NCBI GenBank assembly: GCA_963840535.1
Contig: CAWIZJ010000040.1
Location: forward strand, 62,001 to 126,000
Origin: VAZQ01 sp963840535
GTDB taxonomy: Bacteria; Pseudomonadota; Alphaproteobacteria; Rhizobiales; Xanthobacteraceae
Length of the DNA: 64,000 nucleotides
Direction: 5' to 3'
Shown: positions 60,108-64,000 of the stretch, piece by piece
How the letters are laid out: every line of letters starts with the position of its first letter
Numbering within the stretch: the first letter of the stretch is position 1
Made by a program: the position numbers and the translations under genes
Notes under the pieces: model-generated
Told to the model about the DNA's origin: nothing
Seen by the model: the letters and a program-made list of their open reading frames with translations, nothing else
The model's database searches: none

Positions 60108-61877
60108 GCTGGCGGCTGGCGAGCTGGCTGCTCGGGCTCGCAGCCCTGGCCGTTCTGCCGTTCTTCGTGCAGGGCACCTACTACCGCTTTCTCGGCATCG
60201 TCGTCTTCATCTACGGGATCGTTGCGGTCGGCCTCAACATTCTCGCGGGCTATGCCGGTCAGCTCTCGCTCGGCCATGCCGCACTGATGGCGATCGGCGC
60301 CTATACCACGGCCATCCTGACCAAGGCGCTGGCGCCGGTGTCGTTCTTCGCGGCGACCGGCCTGCACATCTGGCTCGGGGTGGTCGCCGGCACCGTCGCT
60401 GCCGCTGCGTTCGGCGCGCTGCTCGCCTTTCCGGCCCTGCGCGTGCGCGGGCCCTACCTCGCCATGGTGACCATCGCCTTCGGCTGGGTGATCTTCAAGG
60501 TGCTGCAGGAATGGGTGCCGGTGACCGGCGGCGATCTCGGCCTCGCCTCGATACCGAAGGCGCAGATCGGCTCCTATCACTTCGACACGCACGGCTTCTA
60601 CTATGTGGTGCTCGCGATGTTCGCGGCGGCACTCCTCGTTCAGCACCGGCTCGTCACATCGGAGCTCGGGTTGCGCATCCGCGCCATGAAGCACAGCGAG
60701 ATCGCGGTCTCCTCGGTCGGGATCAACGTCTACCGGCTCAAGGTGCTGGTGTTCGTGATCAGCGCAGCCTTCGCCGGTTTCGGCGGAACCCTGTTCGCCC
60801 ACCAGCAGAACTACATCAGTCCCGACAATTTCCAGTTCTTCAGCTCGGTGTTCTTCCTGCTGGCGGTGCTGTTCGGAGGTGCCGGAACCCTGCTGGGACC
60901 GGCGATCGGCGCCGCCGTGCTCACGCTGCTTCCGGAGATGCTGCACGATTTCGACAAGTTCCGGCTGATCGTCTACGGCGGCTTCATCCTGGTCACGCTC
61001 TATTTCCTGCCGAACGGAGTCATGGGCCTGTTCGAGCGGCGAGGTGCCGTACGTCCGCATCGCGATGACCGCGCGGCGGCATCTGCAACGCCGGCATTGC
61101 CGCCGACCGCGGGCGCCGCCCTCGAGCTCGAGAACGTCTCCAAGAGCTTCGGGGGCCTGCAGGCGGTGCGCGAGGTGAGCTTGCGCGTCGCGCCGGGCTC
61201 GATCCACGCCCTGATCGGGCCGAACGGCGCCGGCAAGACGACGCTGATCAACGTCGTCTCCGGTTTCTACCGCGCCGACCGCGGCGCCATCCGCATCGAC
61301 GGCAAGGCCACCCACATCGGCTCGCTGCACGACGCCGCCCGCCGCGGCATCGTGCGCACCTTTCAGACCATCAAGCTGTTCGGCGACATGACCGTGCTCG
61401 AGCATGTCGTCATCGGCCTCTCCCGCCATTCGAATGCCGGGCTCGGATTCGCTCGGGCGGGCGCAGGCGCGCGAACAGGCCGCGCGCCGGCTCGCTGCGG
61501 CGCGCGAGCTGATCGCGCTGGTCGGCTTGTCGCGCTATGAGAACATGCCCGCGAACGCGCTCGCCTACGGCCATCGGCGCCTGCTCGAGATCGCCCGCGC
61601 GCTCGCGGTCGAGCCGAGGATCCTGCTGCTCGACGAGCCGGCCGCGGGCCTGGCGGCCGACGAGATCGCATCGCTCGCCGACATCATCCGCCGGCTGCAG
61701 GCGACCGGCATGACCGTGCTGCTGATCGAGCACCACATCGACTTCGTGGTCAGCATTTCCGACCGTGTGACGGTGCTCGACTACGGCGCCGTGATCGCCG
61801 ACGGCCCGCCCGCCGTGGTGCAGCGCGACGAGCGGGTGATCGCCGCCTATCTGGGACCCTCCCATGCCGCTGCTTGA
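60104..61877 (+). CDS. LivM-LivG permease-ATPase fusion, reading frame interrupted
   Basis: Fusion protein of about 590 residues after repair. Residues about 1-310 are a LivM permease (VGLNILAGYAGQLSLGHAAL, coupling loop AMKHSEIAVSSVGINVYRLK). After a short linker (about 315-340), the LivG-type ATPase starts (LELENVSKSFGGLQAVREVS). It carries Walker A GPNGAGKTTLINVV, the LivG element IVRTFQTIKLFGDMTVLEHV, the signature NALAYGHRRLLEIARAL, Walker B ILLLDEPAAGLA and the switch His in LLIEHHIDFV. One extra G at about 61455 breaks the ATPase before the signature. The start is GTG 60104. Fusion fixes permease and ATPase in 1:1 ratio. It overlaps livF. Confidence 0.88.
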
Positions 61878-62589
61878 CGTCAGCGACCTGCATGTCGCCT
61901 ATGGCGAGCTCGAGGTGGTCAAGGGCATCTCCTTCGCCGTGGAGCCCGGCGAGATCGTGGTCATGCTCGGCAGCAACGGCGCCGGCAAGACCACGACCAT
62001 GCGCAGCCTCGCCGGTCTGCTGACGGCGAGGCGCGGACGGATCGAGCTCGCCGGCGTGGACACCAGCCGCTCGGCGGCGCACGAGATCGCCGATCTCGGT
62101 CTCGCGCTGGTGCCCGAGGGACGTCAGCTGTTTCCCGAGCATACCGTGCAGGAGAACCTGGAGCTCGGGGCCTACCGCCACTTGCGCCGCGGCCGCCGCA
62201 CCGAGTTCGCAAGCAGCCTGGAGGAGGTCTTCGAGCTGTTTCCGCGCGTGCGCGAGCGCCTCGGCCAGCCGGCCGGCCTGTTGAGCGGCGGCGAGCAGCA
62301 GATGGTCGCGATCGCTCGCGCGCTGGTGAGCCGTCCGCGCATGCTGCTGGTCGACGAGCCGTCGCTCGGCCTGGCACCCATTCCGCTGCGGTCGATCTTC
62401 GATGCGTTCCGTGCGCTCAAGGCGCGCGGGCTGACCATCCTCATCGTCGAGCAGATGGCATGGCTCGGGCTCGAGATCTGCGATCGCGCCTATGTGCTCG
62501 AGAACGGCTCGATCGCGCTCGCCGGAACCGCGGCCGAGGTCGCCGCGAATCCGCGCGTGATCGAGGCCTATCTCGGCACCGCTCGCTGA
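61864..62589 (+). CDS. livF: Liv-type ABC transporter ATP-binding protein LivF
   Basis: ATPase of 241 residues, start ATG 61864, overlapping the fusion gene by 14 bases. Walker A is GSNGAGKTTTMRSLAG, the segment LVPEGRQLFPEHTVQENLEL is LivF-typical, the signature is LLSGGEQQMVAIARAL and Walker B is LLVDEPSLGLAP. The switch His is replaced by Gln (LIVEQMAWLG), as usual in LivF. It closes the third importer, which belongs to the cyclase-amidase run. Confidence 0.94.
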   Translation: MPLLDVSDLHVAYGELEVVKGISFAVEPGEIVVMLGSNGAGKTTTMRSLAGLLTARRGRIELAGVDTSRSAAHEIADLGLALVPEGRQLFPEHTVQENLELGAYRHLRRGRRTEFASSLEEVFELFPRVRERLGQPAGLLSGGEQQMVAIARALVSRPRMLLVDEPSLGLAPIPLRSIFDAFRALKARGLTILIVEQMAWLGLEICDRAYVLENGSIALAGTAAEVAANPRVIEAYLGTAR

Positions 62590-62601
62590 CGCCTGCGTCA
62601 T

Positions 62602-62647
62602 CCCTCCCCCGCAGGGTGGCCGAGCGAAGCGAGGCCGGGTGGGGGGT
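62602..62647. repeat. Short GC-rich intergenic repeat with dyad symmetry
   Basis: Between livF and the methyltransferase gene the sequence runs CCCTCCCCCGCAGGGTGGCC, then GAGCGAAGCGAGGCCGGGTG and GGGGG. The core GCCGAGCGAAGCGAGGC is a near-palindrome, and the C-rich and G-rich ends are complementary. This looks like a family of short intergenic repeats found in many rhizobial genomes, and may terminate the importer operon. Confidence 0.4.
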
Positions 62648-62737
62648 TGCGCGACGGTCGCCGAAATCGAATGCGATCGAAGGCGGCCGAGCCTAGGATG
62701 ATCGTGGTGCATAACTGCTTCGCGAGGGAGCCGGGCC

Positions 62738-63640
62738 TTGCAGACGACGCCATCGCGGTACGCTCCCGTCACGAGCGCGACAGGCATCGCACATCCCTGC
62801 CCGGCTTGCGGCCGCACCACCGAGCACAGGCACCGCTTCCGCACCAACGGGTGCGACATATTACAATGCAGCGACTGCGGCCTGGGCCGTGCCGAAACGT
62901 CGGGGTTTGATCCGGCGGCCTACTACACCGGAGACTATTTCTCCGGCAGGCACGCCGACGGCTACGCCGACTACCTCGGCGCCGAGCCGGTACTGCGGCG
63001 CGAATTCGCCCGCTGCGTCGATTTCATCAGCGGTTTTCGCCCTGGCGGCAGGCTCCTCGAGGTCGGATGCGCCTATGGCTTCTTCCTGCAGGAAGCCGCG
63101 CGTTGTTACGAAGCGGCGGGGATCGAGCTTGCCGCCGATGCCGCCGAGCACTGCCGCCGCACCGGGCTCAACGTGCTGCAGGGCGTGGCGGACGCGGCCA
63201 ATCTTCGCCGCATCGGTCATGTGGATGTCATCGTTCTGCTCGATGTTGTCGAGCATCTTCCGGATCCGCGTGCGACCCTCGTGCTTTGCCACCAGCACCT
63301 CAATCCCGGCGGGATCATCGTGATCACGACGGGAGACTTCTCCTCCGCTTTGGCCAGGCTTGCGGGCGTGAAATGGCGCTTGATGACGCCGCCACAACAT
63401 CTGTGGTTCTTCACCCCGGAAAGCATGCGCCGGCTGTCGGCCGGGCTCGGGCTGACCCTGGAGCATGCGGATCACCCCTGGAAGATCGTTCCGGCATCGC
63501 TGATCGCATTCCAGTTGCGGCGAATGCTCGGCTTCCGCGGCGCCGGCTTGCCTTCCGCCAGCGCGGTCGGGGTGCCGGTCAACCTGTTCGACGCCATGCG
63601 CATCGTGCTGCGGAGGCCGCACCCTGCAGTCGCGAGCTGA
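62738..63640 (+). CDS. Class I SAM-dependent methyltransferase with N-terminal zinc-ribbon-like motif
   Basis: Methyltransferase of 300 residues, start TTG 62738, chosen because GAGGGAG lies 7 bases upstream. Two CxxC pairs (CPACGRTTEHRHRFRTNGCD, then CSDCGLGRAE) form a zinc-ribbon-like head. The SAM-binding motif is GRLLEVGCAYGFFLQEAARC, followed by VIVLLDVVEHLPDPRATLVL and LNPGGIIVITTGDFSSAL. This fold (Methyltransf_23 type) is frequent in polysaccharide and lipid-linked sugar gene clusters. The glycosyltransferase gene that follows fits that role. The acceptor is unknown. Confidence 0.9.
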   Translation: MQTTPSRYAPVTSATGIAHPCPACGRTTEHRHRFRTNGCDILQCSDCGLGRAETSGFDPAAYYTGDYFSGRHADGYADYLGAEPVLRREFARCVDFISGFRPGGRLLEVGCAYGFFLQEAARCYEAAGIELAADAAEHCRRTGLNVLQGVADAANLRRIGHVDVIVLLDVVEHLPDPRATLVLCHQHLNPGGIIVITTGDFSSALARLAGVKWRLMTPPQHLWFFTPESMRRLSAGLGLTLEHADHPWKIVPASLIAFQLRRMLGFRGAGLPSASAVGVPVNLFDAMRIVLRRPHPAVAS

Positions 63641-63694
63641 ATGGAACCTTTCGCCGCAGGGGGAACCAACCGCCACGACGAAGGTTGCCGTGCC

Positions 63695-64000
63695 ATGAAC
63701 ACCGCCGGGGTCCATGCCGTTATCGCCGCGTACAACGAGGCTACGATGATCGGGCGCGTCGTCGGCGAGCTTGCGCACGCGGGCTACCCGGTGGTGGTGG
63801 TGGACGACGGCTCGCGCGACGAAACCGCCGCCATCGCGCGCGCGGCCGGCGCGGCGGTCATCAGGCACCCCTTCAATCTCGGACAGGGCGCCGCCCTGCA
63901 GACCGGCATTGACCATGCGTTGATGCAAGGAGCCGAGATCGTCGTCACCTTCGACGCCGACGGTCAGCACCGGGTCGCGGACATCCCGCGCCTCACCGAC
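63695..64000 (+). CDS. Family 2 glycosyltransferase, N-terminal part
   Basis: The first 102 residues of a GT2 (GT-A fold) glycosyltransferase that continues past the right edge. It starts at ATG 63695 (MNTAGVHAVIAAYNEATMIG), 54 bases after the methyltransferase stop. The nucleotide-sugar-binding segment is VVVVDDGSRDETAAIARAAG, NLGQGAALQTGIDHAL follows, and the metal-binding DxD-type motif is TFDADGQH. This resembles dolichyl-phosphate mannose synthase-like or undecaprenyl-phosphate glycosyltransferases, which add a sugar to a lipid carrier at the inner membrane. It probably belongs with the methyltransferase to an envelope polysaccharide locus. Confidence 0.9.
   Translation, partial: MNTAGVHAVIAAYNEATMIGRVVGELAHAGYPVVVVDDGSRDETAAIARAAGAAVIRHPFNLGQGAALQTGIDHALMQGAEIVVTFDADGQHRVADIPRLTD

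Noticed and set aside
2600..61460. Programmed +1 ribosomal frameshifting as a general mechanism in this genome
   Set aside because: The interrupted sites share no codon, stop or slippery motif and many neighbouring genes have none. Error or random insertion explains the pattern more simply.
59231..61540. A single frame running from the livH start through the LivM-LivG fusion
   Set aside because: The first 290 codons are livH read in the wrong frame after one extra base. It is not a real triple fusion.
1..64000. CRISPR arrays, tRNA or rRNA genes, phage integrase or attachment sites
   Set aside because: I looked for regularly spaced direct repeats, cloverleaf-like stretches and integrase genes and found none. 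A covariance-model search would be needed to exclude a divergent small RNA.

Overview
The window is 64 kb of GC-rich DNA (mostly about 65% by eye) with dense genes, frequent GTG/TTG starts and ATGA/GTGA stop-start overlaps. The gene families point to a soil or freshwater alphaproteobacterium of the Hyphomicrobiales (Bradyrhizobium/Xanthobacteraceae-like): several Liv-type ABC importers, CaiB-type CoA transferases, many SDR and acyl-CoA enzymes, and CTAG-bounded palindromic mini-elements. This placement is an inference from gene content. I see no rRNA, tRNA, CRISPR array or prophage.

Layout. 1-6.7 kb: a minus-strand Liv importer locus (livG fragment, livM, livH, then a substrate-binding protein, cupin, SDR and alpha/beta hydrolase) with a plus-strand vapBC pair inserted in it. 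7-13.3 kb: a compact signalling block, in order a TRAP-type solute receptor, a membrane histidine kinase, a receiver-kinase hybrid, an OmpR-type regulator and an ECF sigma factor. 13.5-18.4 kb: a small membrane protein, aroE, a quinone-oxidoreductase-like MDR, an FMN-binding protein, two adjacent palindromic mini-elements and two SDRs. 18.4-27.5 kb: leucine/isovalerate catabolism (isovaleryl-CoA dehydrogenase and both methylcrotonyl-CoA carboxylase subunits) with two flavin monooxygenases and an unusual acyl-CoA dehydrogenase. 27.6-31.4 kb: a DevCAB-type exporter and a DUF2147 protein. 31.4-34.7 kb: an IS630-family element and an IS1202-group element, both with clear ends and target duplications, flanking a cinA-like gene.

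34.7-43 kb: a CoA-thioester catabolic cluster (two crotonases, CaiB/BaiF transferase, 3-hydroxyisobutyrate-dehydrogenase-like enzyme, HMG-CoA-lyase-like enzyme, luciferase-type monooxygenase, Gfo/Idh/MocA oxidoreductase, creatininase-family amidohydrolase). 43.2-48.1 kb: a complete second Liv importer, followed by an orphan substrate-binding protein, fumarylacetoacetase, an acyl-CoA dehydrogenase and a UvrD-type helicase. 54.5-62.6 kb: a LysR regulator divergent from a cyclase-family hydrolase, amidase and a third Liv importer with a permease-ATPase fusion; a near-perfect palindrome lies in the divergent promoter region. 62.7-64 kb: a methyltransferase and the start of a family 2 glycosyltransferase.

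The most striking overall pattern is that twelve otherwise normal genes are broken by thirteen single-base interruptions, every one equivalent to one extra base. They are concentrated in 2-30 kb and 59-62 kb, with none in about 28 kb between. Restoring frame gives full-length products in each case. I treat these as probable consensus errors and annotate whole genes, but real gene decay is not excluded.
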